From Alisma plantago-aquatica (Eukaryota; Streptophyta; Magnoliopsida; Alismatales; Alismataceae), in NCBI GenBank assembly GCA_963693085.1, contig OY856412.1, positions 1,413,094,394-1,413,158,393 on the forward strand: a DNA stretch of 64,000 nt. Reading direction: 5' to 3'. Under the pieces are notes generated by a model. That model saw only the letters and a list, made by a program, of their open reading frames with translations. It ran no database searches and was not told the DNA's origin. Positions within the stretch are counted from its first letter, which is position 1; each line of letters begins with the position of its first letter. Shown one piece after another: positions 49,679 through 61,544 of the stretch. The position numbers were made by a program, and so were the translations under genes.

Positions 49679-51905
49679 TGTTGGGTTTTAGAGGAGGCAG
49701 AGAAGGCAGCAGAAACAAAAATTTTCTCCCCCAAACCCAGAACAAGGAAACACGTCAACGTCTATACAATAGGAAAGGATGGTTTGTGGAATCATACCTT
49801 GTCCCGAGGCTTGCTCAGCGATAATACCTTACGCCTTGCGCGGTCTTCACCTTCGGTCTTGGACGGTGTCTGTGCAGCTCTTAGTCGCACCGGGACTGAC
49901 GACTTCTGGTCTCACCGAGACTATCGGGATTGACAGTTGTCCTCCTAAGCGGCAGAAACCTCCCGCCTCTGAAGTAGTCCACACGGACCACCTGGAACTC
50001 CAATCGCCTTGTCCCACATGGAATTGGAAGGAGTCGCACCCTCCTGTCAGCGTACTAGTCACTAACACACTCTCCTGCCACCAGCCGCTTTCTGCAGTTG
50101 TCCTTCCCTTGCTTTGCCTCCCTTATCGGGTAGCAATTGCTCAGGCTCTCTCAGTTACAAAAACTAGAGAGAACGACAACTTTACAGAGCAACTAGTTGC
50201 ACACTGTGTTGTACTATGAGAAGCCCCCAATACCCTTATATATAGGAGGGTCATGGGACAGGGTTCTCCATCCCAGGCAATGCGGGACTAAAAGCAGGAG
50301 TAGAAGGGTTCGAGATTTTCCACAAAACAACCAACTCGCAACCTGAACCGATCGTTTCACAACTGAAATGGTCGGTTGGGGACCTGAACCGATCGGTTGG
50401 GACCCATGAGCCGATCAGTTCACTTCTGAACCGGTCGGATCGTGGTCCTGATCAGTTCCCGATTGACTTTCCTTCTTTTGTTTCTAATTGATATCGAATA
50501 CCAATCCTTGTTCCAATCAAATTGGGCAAGTGTAACGCAAGGAAAATTCTCACCAATCCTACTTTCCCAACTTGCTCGGTTGCACCAGTTGAATCGATCA
50601 TTTCAACACTTGAAGCAATCGTTTCACCCTGATCATGAGATGATCGACTCACCACCTAAGCTGACCGATTCACCAAGCTCAGCCGACCGGTTCATCACAT
50701 GAGCCGATCGGTTGGGAGTGCAGATTGTGTAGAATCAGTCAATTGTGATTTCAATCAATCTAATACTCCAATCAATGTGTCCAACACCTTGAACATTATG
50801 ACATTGAGCTATCAATTGATTGAGTGTTTAATTGAACTACTAAAATCCTTTAGTAATCAATCTAAACATTGTTTGTGGACAAAACTCCTTTTCTAGGTTA
50901 AATCCTATGTGTGTGACCCTGCAGGTCCATTTCACGTTGGCAGTGAAAGTCCATAACACTTATGACTTCACAAGCAAAGAGCGGTGCCTAGTCACACATC
51001 AGTGCTACCCAAGTGAAAGTAGAAAGTTGGAGAACAACTTTCAATCCTACAATCCGTGAATGGTGTTACAGTGAATGTATAATTCCTTTGTCATTGATAT
51101 CCCGAATGAACTCGAGGCATGGAACAGTCATCCTGTCAACGTTCATTCACTTTCTTGATCTTAGAGTAGATTGGAAGAGATATGTATGACATCAATATCA
51201 CATACTGATTCACACATGCATGCGCACACCTATTTCAATCCTACTCATCAAGTGGCCTTAGATATCAAACTCCCTTAGGAGGGACAAATCCCATATCTAT
51301 CACTCACCCCTCAAAAGCCCCATGTGTCAAAGCCACCCAATCATCACCTTTATAACAACCCATGTTTCAGGACTGCGTTTGATGATGTCAAAGTGTGCCC
51401 AACGACATGTGTTCAGTGTAGTGATTTCAGGTCAAAGAATCACACTCACCACCATCACTGTGAGTACTGACTGTGACTACCATGTCATGGTTCCATGTGT
51501 CAAACTCACGGTGGGTCTGTCCAGTACACTTGTTCTCTAACAAGTACCTATGTGTTTGGTTTGATATCTTTATATCATGACTAATGAGATTTTGTCATCA
51601 ACCAACACCACAATCTAGTCTTATGTGTCATTGTTGTCTATCTACCTTCCACAATGACATCCGACTAGGGACATAACAAGAATGTACAAACTCTTAGCAT
51701 CCGTATGATCTCATCGTTCAGGTCCTGAACTTGAAGGCATATGTCATTGAGTACTATCATTCTCTAGACATTCAATCTGTTTTATCACTATCTCAAATGA
51801 CTGAACCAGAAAGAATTGGAAGCTTGCCTTTGATGTTTATCAAATCAATCTTAATGTATCTCACCAATCATCCCATGATTGGCTCTCAGGGCATACATAC
51901 CAAGA
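49679..51905 (-). repeat. Element I right LTR (5' LTR in element orientation)
   Basis: This 2227-base copy of 42806-45052 has scattered substitutions. It ends CCAAGA rather than CCAACA, so the terminal dinucleotide is mutated. It has the same palindrome cluster at about 50335-50715 and a TATA-like run at 50237-50244. TTATG follows directly. Confidence 0.93.
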
Positions 51906-51910
51906 TTATG

Positions 51911-52780
51911 TGACCCTTTGTGTCCTCAAATTCTAATTTGTATATTTTACTTGTGGTTGACTATGTTTCAAAGTGGGTAGAAGCAATTCCCACTAGGACT
52001 AATGATGCTGCGGTAGTGTGCAAGTTTGTGAAAGAATACATCTTCTACAGGTTTGGAGTGCCTCACATGATCATCAGTGATGGAGGCACGCATTTCACAA
52101 ACATGAAGTCTGTTGTGCTTTTGAGTAAGTTTGGGGTAAAGCACAATGTGGGCACCCCATACCATCCGTAGACACAGGGCCAAGTAGAAATTTCCAATAG
52201 GGAGATAAAGAAGATTTTGGAGCGTACTGTCATTGCATCTAGGGAGAATTGGAGCATGCTCCTACCGGACGCAATTTGGGCATATAGGACCACCTTTAAG
52301 ACTCCTATAGGAACTACACCTTTGAGGTTGGCTTATGGGAGGGCGTGCCACTTGCCGGTGGAGCTAGAGTACAAGGCACATTGGGTGCTCAGGAAGTTGA
52401 ATGTGAACATTGATGATGGAGAAGAAGGTTGCTTGAGCTCAATGAGTTAAATGAGTTGAGAATGAACGCTAACGAGAATTCCTGGATTTACAAGGAATGT
52501 ACAAAACAAATACATGATCGCCATATCCAAAGGAGGGTCTTCTCAAAAGGTGAAAATGTCTTGCTATTCAGTTCATAGTTAAAGCTACATCTCAGGAAGT
52601 TGAAGTCCCGGTGAGTGGACCATTCGTGGTTGAGGAAGTGCGTCCACATGGAGCTGTGAGGGTGAGAGATGGTGAAAGGATGTTCTTGGTGAATGGCCAA
52701 CGTCTAAAGCACTACTATGGAGAGGATTTTATGAAGAAGGTGCATGAAGTCAAACTCATCACACTTGTTAAAGATTAAGC
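51911..52780 (+). pseudogene. INT: Element H integrase, core and C-terminal part (broken)
   Basis: This continues the core from 42805. It begins with PFVSSNSNLYILLVVDYVSKW, then the second catalytic Asp in IISDGGTHF (GAT at 52079-52081), a TAG at 52169 where a Gln codon is expected, and the Glu of [11 protein letters not shown] (52187-52189). [21 protein letters not shown] follows. The C-terminal part, with ENSWIYKECTKQIHDRHI, GENVLLF, a frame change near 52610, and NGQRLKHYYGEDF, ends at a TAA near 52780. The three catalytic acids survive, but the element I insertion and the stops leave it inactive. Confidence 0.9.
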
Positions 52781-53485
52781 ATGATTGCATCTAGCCTAAG
52801 ATGTTAAAGCAGGGCACTTGTTATGAGGCAACCCAAATAGGTGTCATCATTCTTAATTGCTTTAATTTTTGTTTTCATAGTTAGTTGTTGGGTAATTTCC
52901 TACTTAGTTTGTAAAAATGATACCCTGATGCATACTTTGAGTGTGCAGGCTTGAAGAACTGTCGATACTATCGACACTATTGTCGATATTATCGAGTTGG
53001 GCTCAGTGAAACTGATGCATAAATTTCATTCCGTCGATAGTATCGACAGAACCATCGATAGTACCGACAAGGGAACAGAGGCCCGAAGCAAAATGTCACT
53101 ACTATCGACTAAATTGTCGTAACTATCGAGATGTCTGGAGATTTTCAAAAAAATTCATCTCAGTAATGTCGATACCATCGACACCCTCACCGATAGTATC
53201 GACATACCAACAGTAGATAGTAGCGCCAACACCTCGCGAAGATAAAAAACATACGTAGGTGTCGATACCATCGATGAACCACGTCGACGATCCGTGCATC
53301 TCCATCGAATGGTCTACAGTGATGATCTGTGGATGGCATCGATACTATCAACGACCGTTGCTACTATTGACACATCATCAATCCGCATCTTCACTAGCAG
53401 CAATCGATGACCGTCGATACCAACGACCCTCAGATTTCACTATTCTGTCGATACTATCGACGCACCAACAACAGCGGTAGCCAAC
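52781..53485 (+). repeat. Element H spacer with palindromic TCGATACCATCGA-like array
   Basis: This non-coding gap lies between pol and the last ORF. From about 52955 to 53465 it holds at least eight paired words such as TGTCGATACTATCGACAC, CCGTCGATAGTATCGACAG and GTCGATACCATCGACACC, at irregular spacing. Each is close to its own reverse complement. The same words occur in both H LTRs. No open frame of interest. Confidence 0.8.
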
Positions 53486-53488
53486 TCC

Positions 53489-53495
53489 TATAAAA
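53489..53495 (+). promoter_or_regulatory. Putative internal TATA box ahead of the H 3' ORF
   Basis: TATAAAA lies within CTCCTATAAAAGGAG. It is followed by a CT- and CA-rich leader of about 200 bases and then the ATG at 53722. It is the best TATA match in the element outside the LTRs. Function is inferred from position only. Confidence 0.5.
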
Positions 53496-53721
53496 GGAGA
53501 TCTATTCTTTTAAATCAAAACACACCTTCAAGTTTCATATCTCCCACTTCCGAGCCCTAGCGTCCCCGAGCACCCGAAAGCTACAGAGATCTTCACCAAC
53601 GGTCATCTCCAAGCATCTCCATCAACTCCAAGGCTCTCTGTCTTCTCCGAGCTTCACTGACCGTCTCCTACGATCTCTTTTCTCCATCCCTTTTCTTTTT
53701 CTCCCCTTGCCTCTTGCAACA

Positions 53722-55283
53722 ATGGTGTGATCCGGTGCTTCCTCATCAAGGGCTGCCCTACATGCCCTACCTGCCCCAACTCAAGGTCTAATTCCTCACC
53801 CGAGGATAGTCCACCCCTTACTGGAGATCAAGAAGGTCTATGACGAGCTGTGGAAGCGCACAATCGAGCCCACCCGGTATGGCGACCGACAGTTAATCAA
53901 AGATTTGGGGTTCAAGGAGAACATGTCATCCATGCTTCAGGGGAAAATTAGAGAATCCCCAATGTTGTGCCACGACCACACTAAAGGTCATTCGTTCTTC
54001 AGCAGGTGGCCAACATACAAAGATATCGGCATTGAGTTTATGGCATCTTTGGATATTTGTGTCATCCCCAATGAGCTTCAACCAGCACAGACCGAATAGA
54101 AAGAGGGGCGAGTTTCTTTCCACCTTTACAAAAAAGATTACACCATGTCCCTTCATTAGTTCAATGGGATTTATGGGTGGTCTCATAATGATCTGCGCCA
54201 GCTGCCACATAGGCCAGACTACGACGCCATGTATACAAAATTGGTCACTGTACCTGAAGGCTATACGATCAGATGGCACCACGCCTCCATCGCCGACTTT
54301 GAGCATCCGTCATCCGGATCTTGCACCATATTCTATCTAACACATTCTTTGCAAGATCCTGACTGTCACAAAGCAAGTTTCAAGAAACAGATCTCTTCTT
54401 CCTCTATAATCTGCTAGAGAGGGAGTGTTTAAATTTTGGACCCTTCTTCCTCTCACGAGTAATGGCTGTGAAGAGGAACACGTCTCGCAAGGCACCAATC
54501 TATTTCGGAGGTCTCATTACTCCTATCACTATCTACCTCATCCCGGATCTTTCCAGGTTACCAAAGTTGGAATGCAAGAATACGCTGAATCTGAGTCATT
54601 GTGTAAACGCTGGCCTCCTTAACATTCACCATGACAACGTCTTCTCCACATTCCACGTACAAAACGTTTTTTAGGAGATGCAACTGCCTGACCCCGCCTT
54701 TGAACTCAAGCCTAGACATGTCTACAGGTGGCCAATTATTGACGTTGATCAAGATGAGGAGCAAGAAGAACAACAAGCCGAAGAAGTAGAAGTACAAGAA
54801 TGTGACAATGATGAAGAGGAGGAGGAAGCTATCATTCCCCTCTGACGATGAGTTGCTCCACGGAAGTGATCCTGACATTTTGGGGAATCGTCTTCTTCTC
54901 AACCATCCACACCGCAACCCTCTCAAGGTAGAGAGGATGTCTACTCCATGCAGGACATGTACACCATGCTCCAAGATATATAGCAGACGCAACATCAGCA
55001 TACTATGTCTTTTGCAAGTATCTAGGATATTCAGAACAGGCTATACAACAACCAACAAACCATCTATGAAAACGAGCACCTCCTCTTTGCAAACTAGGAG
55101 AACATCCACAACCGGTTGCATAGGATGGAGATGCAGCAAAAACCATTCTACGATCATTATTGGAGCCAGAACTATTTTGGAGGGTACCCGCAACCACCGC
55201 CGATGCTGCCCACCGACATGAAATTCCAGGGACAGTATCCTACTTGGGACCCGAGCCAGTTCCCGCCACCACCGCCGCAGTAA
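53722..55283 (+). pseudogene. Element H 3' ORF with ATHILA-family features (broken)
   Basis: This is an additional ORF downstream of pol, of unknown function; in Athila elements this position is occupied by an envelope-like or ATHILA-domain protein. The ATG at 53722 is followed by a TGA at codon 3. The frame then reads YDELWKRTIEPTRYGD, DLGFKENMSSML, RWPTYKDIGIEFMASL and a FHLYKKDYTMSL...FNGIYGW stretch. This resembles the ATHILA domain pattern (a Y..L..EF..SL block, then F.L....Y.L.....N..FG). After a frame change near 54420 come the LSRVM and YFGGLITPITIYLIPDL segments. The C-terminal part is acidic, then Gln/Asn-rich, and ends PSQFPPPPPQ with a TAA at 55281. No signal peptide or clear membrane segment was seen. 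Confidence 0.65.
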
Positions 55284-56875
55284 AGGGTATCTCTGTTCCA
55301 CTTCTTAAGTTTGGATTTTGACTATGAGGCCATAGTCTAATTCAAGCTTGGGGGGTGATGTAACATCATTTATCTAGCTTTTGTTTAATTTTTATTTCAG
55401 CATTTGTTTTACTTTTGCAAATTTAGTAGTCTTTGTTTTTAGGATTTACTATTTTCTAGGATCCACTATCTATCTAGTGTAATTAGTGGAGTTTAATGTA
55501 ATTGCATGTCATCTCAATGTTTTCATTTGGGGGTTTGTGAGAGAATGATTTTAAATGAAAATCTTTAAGAAATTGTAAGCTTGTCTTGTGAGAACTTGAG
55601 GACATCACTTGTGAATCTGATTGGGTAGGTCAACTTTAAAACATATGAACATGATTGTGTATCCTTATGGTTCATGTTAAGAGGATTGATATGGATGTTG
55701 AGCCTAAACCTACCAAACATTAACATGACTTTAATTTGAAGTGAGAGAGAGAAATCCCTTGATTAATTAGAACACAAGTCAGTAAGGAGGGACATATAAT
55801 TCTTTCTAAAGGTTCTGTCAATTATTCTTGTGATCTTTCCACTGCATTTTCATTCACACTCCATCATAAGAACTAGGAGCACATTACTATTTTTCACTCT
55901 TTGATTGCATCTCATGTAGATAGGTCTTGCATTACAATTATTTTCACATCGTTTTGCATGAAAAAAATATAGATAGATTAGTCATCCATGCACTTTATCC
56001 TTAGGAGCATGTCATTATGTAGTTGCATTCGCATCTTTTGAGCATATAGTACATCATGTGTCTTATGTTCTTCTGAAAACATAAAGGTGGTGAACTTGTT
56101 CCATACCCTCTGAATAGAATACATCAAATGTACAAGTTATGTAAAAATAAGAAGCTCGACAAATAATCCATTGTCATTTATGAAAATGAAGGCTTGGAAA
56201 AAAAGAGAAAAAAATGAAAAAAAAGATTGGGAAGTAAGTAGGAATAAGAGGGAGAAAGGAACATGTTCTCACCCGCATATTAAGAAGAATAAGCACTTTG
56301 TGTAGTTTTTTTTAGATATTCCATCTTACTCTAAGACGGAATGATAGTGCATGAATCATTTCACCAAAAATGTTAGCATTAGGATCATTATCATCTGTAT
56401 TTTGTGTCATCATAGGTTAATCATTTTTTGTATTGCATGATTGACTGTAATGTGCTTCCATTTCTTCAACAACTGCCTATTCCATCCACCCATTGCTCTA
56501 AGCGGTAGGCCACCCATGATTTTCTCCTCATTCATGTATATCAGGAGATCTGCTTCCATTTAGATGGTAGTTAGGAAAATGAGCAACATAGATAGGAGAT
56601 CACAAGATGCACCAAGCCTGAACCGGAAGATTTTCTTATATTAACTGCTTTACTTGATAATGTTATGTAATTTTGCGGTGTACATCTTTCATGAACGATT
56701 ATTGTCGCCTAAAGGGTAATTATCATTCCATGGTTGGTGAGGGTCGGTATGTGTTTTGTAGAAGGGAATCATACTGAGATATCATTTATGTGATTATGTT
56801 CTTTAGTTGACCCTCTCAATCAAATTTTATAGTTTTGTTGCTTGAGGATGAGCAATATTCAAGCTTAGGGGAGTT
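55284..56875 (+). other. Element H 3' untranslated region with two polypurine-tract-like sites
   Basis: This is 1.6 kb without a gene. The functional-looking polypurine tract is AAGCTTAGGGGAG at 56861-56873, abutting the 3' LTR at 56876. A second copy of the same word, AAGCTTGGGGGGTGATG, is at 55344-55360, where it too is followed by an LTR-start-like TGATGTA. An A-rich purine run is at about 56195-56260. Otherwise the sequence is AT-rich and unremarkable. Confidence 0.7.
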
Positions 56876-58390
56876 TGATGCAGGGATTTTGAGTCACAAT
56901 TATAGGCTAATTTTGTACTTGTTTTATGTGTTCATTTGTTATCTTTATGACTATAATGGCATGATTCATTTCCTTTAGCCTATAATCATTGTATGAGTCA
57001 AATTTATTTTATTTTATCCTATTTTGAATGAATTAGTAAATTCCTTAGACTAACTTGTGCTTTTCTATCTTTTTTAGGTACCTACTGTTCCAGGAAGTAT
57101 CGATACCATCGAAAATTCGTCGCTAGTATTGACAACCCATCAGTGACCAACCTGGAGAGATTGCACCCTGTCGATACCATTGACACATCTGTCGATGGTA
57201 TCGAGAAGTCAATAGGGGAACCCTGTTTTGGAGCAAGCAGATATCACTACCATCAACCATCCGTCGATGGAATCGACCATACAAAGGAAGCACGAGTGCC
57301 CTAAGGTGTCGATACCATCAGCATATCTATCGATAGTATCGACGCCGTCAGATCAGAGCTGGATTTAGAACCGCACAATCTAACAGGTGGGATAGATAGG
57401 TGGCCATAATTCATACTTATACCTAAAGAAAGATGGCCCAGATGAGGGTATCACATCACTTTCCACCGAACGAGTCTTGAAGGAGAGGAGAGCGAAGAAC
57501 GAAGAACGAAGCTGAGAGCTATGCCCCAGAGGATTCCAGAGCCATAGACGGGTGAGTCTACTGCCGGAAGGTTGCAGAACACGCATCACACACCGAGAAT
57601 CATCTAGATCTTCTCCGTTTCAGGGGTTACATCATATGCTCATTTGTCTCCCCATGTTTTCCTCTTTCTTCTCCATGTGTATCGTTGAGATGAACATGCG
57701 AGGCTAATCCCCATTGTCCTTAGGACCAGGAGTAGCCCAAAGAATCACTATATGACAATTTTCCATTGATTATCATAATTCTTCTCATTTTTCCTAGATA
57801 TGTTATCGTGTTTCTATCGCAAATTGCTATGCTTGATCACCATAGTTGATTTCTAATACTGTTAATTGCTCTTAACAGAGAATTAGTGATTGAAAAGGCA
57901 CGATTAACACATTAGCCTATAAATTCCTTAGACAAGGTAATGTACGGTTAATGGTGGATACCTAGAGTATTACTTAATACACTTAGATCTAGGGTATAAG
58001 TTACTACTTGCGTGGAACTGACCTGGAACTAGGTAGTGGATTGCATCGTAGAAGCGAGCAATTCTGACTACATGCCTCTATCCACGATAAGAGACGAGCT
58101 CTGTTAGTTGTGTAGAATTGCATGTAGTGAGACCTCACGGTGAAATCGTAATCCTAAGGATTCCCAGTCCATTTGATTAAACCAAACATTTAATCATCGC
58201 TCGCTTTGGTTTTCTCTTTATTTTATTTTATTTTCCAAAACAAATCAACTTTTCCATCGGTCTAGCTGATCGCGACCAATTAGTAGTAGTCTACTAAAAT
58301 TTATGTTTCCCTGAGTTTGGCTCTGGCCTCACAAGGCCTATATTACTTTGATACGTGCACTTGCATTTAACACACAGCTCAAGCATACCA
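56876..58390 (+). repeat. Element H 3' LTR
   Basis: This 1515-base LTR matches 36560-38032. It starts TGATGCAGGG and ends CAAGCATACCA. The palindrome cluster is at about 57095-57345 and is slightly longer than in the 5' LTR (an additional TCGATACCATCAGC...CTATCGATAGTATCGAC pair). The TATAT target duplication follows at 58391. Confidence 0.93.
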
Positions 58391-60053
58391 TATATCACTA
58401 TAACCTTGATCTTATAACATGTGTCATGATGATAAAGAAAGAGATAACCTAAGGATGGTTGTTGATCCAACCTTATAATCCCTAATCGGGTAAGGTGAAA
58501 GCCTAATTGTAAAATGTATGGCATTAATCCTATGAGATAATGATTTTGATGATTATTTGCCTTCTTGTGATCAATTTCTAACCATGAAAGTGACACTAAT
58601 GTACATAGCTAGGTATAAGCTATGATGGTTATGATGTGATGGACATTGGTCCTTGTGATGGACATTGGCCCTTATGATGGACATTGGTCCTTGAGATGGA
58701 CATATTATGAATAACAAGCATAAAGAGACATGATGTGATCCTTATATGTTTCAGTGTGCTAGTGTTTACCTTGAACCCTAATCTTGTAGAAGTTGATTAG
58801 AGGTTGTACACTGTAACTTGATTGATGCGTAAAGATGTTAAATTGATCTAATTAATCAAGAATCTAATAGTGTAGTTTTCCCTATGTGCGCATATTTTTG
58901 AATATGTGGGGTACAAGTTGTGTAATTCCTTGTTTCCTTAAATACATGATGTATGAGATGACCATGCATGAGTCAATCTCGTTGATGTATGGATGGCCAT
59001 GCGTGAGCCACTTCTTCTATTAGAGCGACCATGCGTGAGCCTGTTCTTATAGCGCCATACATGTACCAAGGTGGTCTAGTTATGATTATATATGGATGGC
59101 CATGTGTGAGACAATCCCTAAAATTGACTTTATGTCATTATGGTAGTTGATTGATATGTCTCTGTAGTGTTTTCTCTTGTGTTGACCAAGAGGTGTGGTA
59201 AGGCCGTGGATTCCAAATCTTCCATTAAACCTTGTGTGGCATCAATCTTGACTTACAAGTGGTCGGTTGGATTTGGATGGTACAACACAAATCCTCGGGG
59301 CATAATGAAATACATAATCAGCCGTTTAGTATAATTGTATAGAATCAAATATGAAAACATTGGTTGAGGCCTTGCTTGATCTTTATACAATGTTTTAATA
59401 GAAAATATACATGTTCTTCATATTCCATTTAAATTATTAAGATGTTTCATAATTCAATAGTAATTGCCCTTCCTATTAATAATGATTGCCTGCTTCACAT
59501 AATTATCATTATATTACTACTTAGTTATCTTATCTGTGATGATAATAGAGTTGGTGGTGAGTTATATCTCTTGCTGAAATTTGGAATCTCACCTTGTGGG
59601 TTTCCCACACCCTTTTTAGGTGGACGAGCATGAAGAGGTAGAGATTGTGCAAAGGGGGTTGAGTAGCAATAGCCAGAGGAGCAGTAGCTCATAAGGTTGG
59701 AGGTGCTGCTGGATGTCTTTTGTTGATAGAGTCCTAGAGTCATCCCTGTACACTCGGGTCTTTGGGAGCATTTTGTAGATGTTTCATGAACATGCTTTCT
59801 TTATGTGCCCTTTGTATATCAGATATGATGGAATCATGTATATATGTTCTGGAACAATGCTTTCATTACAGGTTGACATCATGCCTTGTGAATTCTTTGA
59901 GGCACGAAAGGACTTATGTGTAAAGGTTCTTTCTATATACCTATTTTATGAAAAAGGTTTTAATTTTTAGTGTTTTCTGATAATAAGCTTGTTAATCTTT
60001 CTTTTGTGATTATGTTTTGAGTAATCTCACTTTGTGTGGAACGGGGCATCAGA
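58391..60053 (+). repeat. Element G 3' LTR, right part
   Basis: After the TATAT duplication the G LTR resumes and matches 28014-29699, with a few small indels. The single ATAACATG at 58414-58421 is the empty site for the hAT-like element. Three copies of the roughly 20-base GATGGACATTGGTCCTT word are at about 58633-58700, and CCATGCGTGAG words at about 58990-59040. The LTR ends GGGGCATCAGA, where the 5' LTR has GGGGCATCACA. The 63-codon frame at 59442 is the damaged partner of 29093-29323. Confidence 0.9.
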
Positions 60054-61544
60054 ATGTGGGAGTGGAAGGAACTATAAGATCATGAATTTTTGCAACCTGC
60101 AAACATCAAATCGGTTCACATGCTAGCTGATCGGTTCACTTAGCAAATTGGTTGTTTCATCATGTTTATCAATCACATATATATTAGCAAATTTGAATCC
60201 AATTAATCCACAACATGACGTCAACACTAATCCTTGATGCAATCAAATTTCTTGACAAATTGAGTGTCTCGCTGTGCATGTCATTTGTCTCACGAACCCA
60301 ACCAATTGGTTGGTTAAGCTGAGCCGATCAGTTCACTAAGTGAACGGTCAGTTTGGTCCCCAATTCTAACAGAACTCAGCCAATTCAATATCCAATCATC
60401 CTAACACTCCAAGCAGTTGTTTCATCACATGAGCCGATCGGTTGGGAGTCCAGTCAGTTGATTTGTTGCTTGAATTGTATACCTAAACACTCTCGTAATT
60501 AATACAATTATCATTCAAGATAAAAACTCCTCTTCGAGGTCATGACCTTTGTGTGTGACCCTATAGATCCCGTATTACATTGGTAGTGAATGTCTATAAC
60601 CAATTATGACATCACAATCAATGAGTGGTGCCTAGTCACACATCAATGCTACCCAAGTAAATAGAAAGTTGGAGAACATCTTCAACCTACAATCTATGTA
60701 TGGTGTTATAATGTTTATATAGTTCCTTTGCCACTGGTATCCACATTGAACTCGAGGAATGGAGTAGTCATCTTGTTCAACATTCAATTTTGTTCCTTTA
60801 ACTTGAGTAGACCGTATGAGATATATGTAAACTCAATATCACATATTGACTTACATGTTCATGGCCATACATTTCTCACTCTCACTAATCAAGAGGCCTA
60901 GGATATCATGCTCCTATAGGAGGGACAAATCCCATCTACATCACTCGTAATCATCCCCATGTGTCACAATGTACCCAATCATCACCTTTATGATGACCCT
61001 TATACAAGATTATGGTCGATGATGTTAAAGCACACAAAATGACATGTGATGAGTGTAGTGACTTAAAGTCTTAGAACCACAACCACCATCAAAACCATGA
61101 GAGCTAACTATGACTACCATTGTAATTGTTTCCATGTGTCAATCTCAAGGTGGGTCTGCCTGATACACTTCTCTCTAATATGTATCTGTGTGCTTGGTTT
61201 GGTATCACATATCATGACTAATCAGATTCTATCATCAACCAACACACACTCTAGTCTTATGTGTTATTTTCGTCTATCTACCTTCCATAATAACATCTGA
61301 GTAGGGAGATAATGAGAAAATACACACTCTTAACATTTGTATGATCTCATCATTCAAGTCACATACTTGAAGAAACATGTCATTGAGTAATATCATTTTC
61401 TAGACATTTATCATGTTATATATTTATCTCATAACTGAATGAAATAGAATAAATTGGAATTTTATTTTATTATTAATCAGATCAAGTACAAGTTATGCCA
61501 TTAGAATCATCATATGACTGGCTCTCTTGTCATACATACCAATA
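60054..61544 (-). repeat. Element J 3' LTR, right portion
   Basis: It lies between the end of G and the reversed polypurine tract and ends CATACATACCAATA. At about 60110-60440 it has six or so AGCCGATCGGTT-like words, the motif also found in element I. The terminal CA is mutated or shifted. No gene. Confidence 0.75.

Larger units (their letters stand above)
42806..51905 (-). mobile_element. Element I: Ty1/copia retrotransposon in the H integrase gene
   Basis: LTRs at 42806-45052 and 49679-51905 begin TGTTGGGTTTTAGAGGA. TTATG duplications flank the element. The reversed primer-binding site just before the right LTR and the reversed purine tract ('gactcccacttgcac') just after the left LTR set the direction as minus. 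Reverse-strand remnants of gag and of RT (SYVIGIEIYRD, MDTKTTFL) identify it as copia. It is the innermost layer of the nest, so it should be the youngest insertion along that path. Confidence 0.93.
36560..58390 (+). mobile_element. Element H: Athila-type Ty3/gypsy retrotransposon, complete boundaries, with copia element I inside
   Basis: LTRs at 36560-38032 and 56876-58390 begin TGATG(T/C)AGGGATTTTGAGTCACA and end TCAAGC...CA. A TATAT duplication flanks the element (36555-36559 and 58391-58395). The primer-binding site matches Asp tRNA, as is usual for Athila. Gag, protease, RT, RNase H and integrase follow in gypsy order, then a long spacer, then an extra ORF with ATHILA-family features before a polypurine tract. 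Without element I it would be about 12.7 kb, in the range of Athila elements. All coding parts carry stops or frameshifts. Confidence 0.93.
7563..60053 (+). mobile_element. Element G: Tekay/Del-type chromovirus (Ty3/gypsy), with A, B, a hAT-like element and H inserted in its LTRs
   Basis: The internal region at 29700-34517 has gag, protease, RT, RNase H, integrase and a C-terminal chromodomain-like block in that order on the plus strand. That order and the VLW...EATW ending are typical of Tekay/Del chromoviruses. The two LTRs are each cut by later insertions. Pieces of the 5' LTR at 7563-8047, 26773-27057 and 28014-29699 match the 3' LTR pieces at 35808-36559 and 58391-60053. The 3' LTR adds up to about 3.7 kb when the H insertion is ignored. 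The first 1.3 kb of the 5' LTR and the left target duplication are left of the window, beyond element A. The right end borders copia element J. Confidence 0.88.

Noticed and set aside
52955..53465. CRISPR-like array
   Set aside because: The repeats are short, variable, palindromic and irregularly spaced, with no constant-length spacers, and the sequence is plant retrotransposon.
54558..55001. 147-codon minus-strand frame opposite the H 3' ORF
   Set aside because: It is the antisense shadow of the acidic Glu/Asp-rich part of the plus-strand ORF; the apparent membrane stretch comes from reversed acidic codons.
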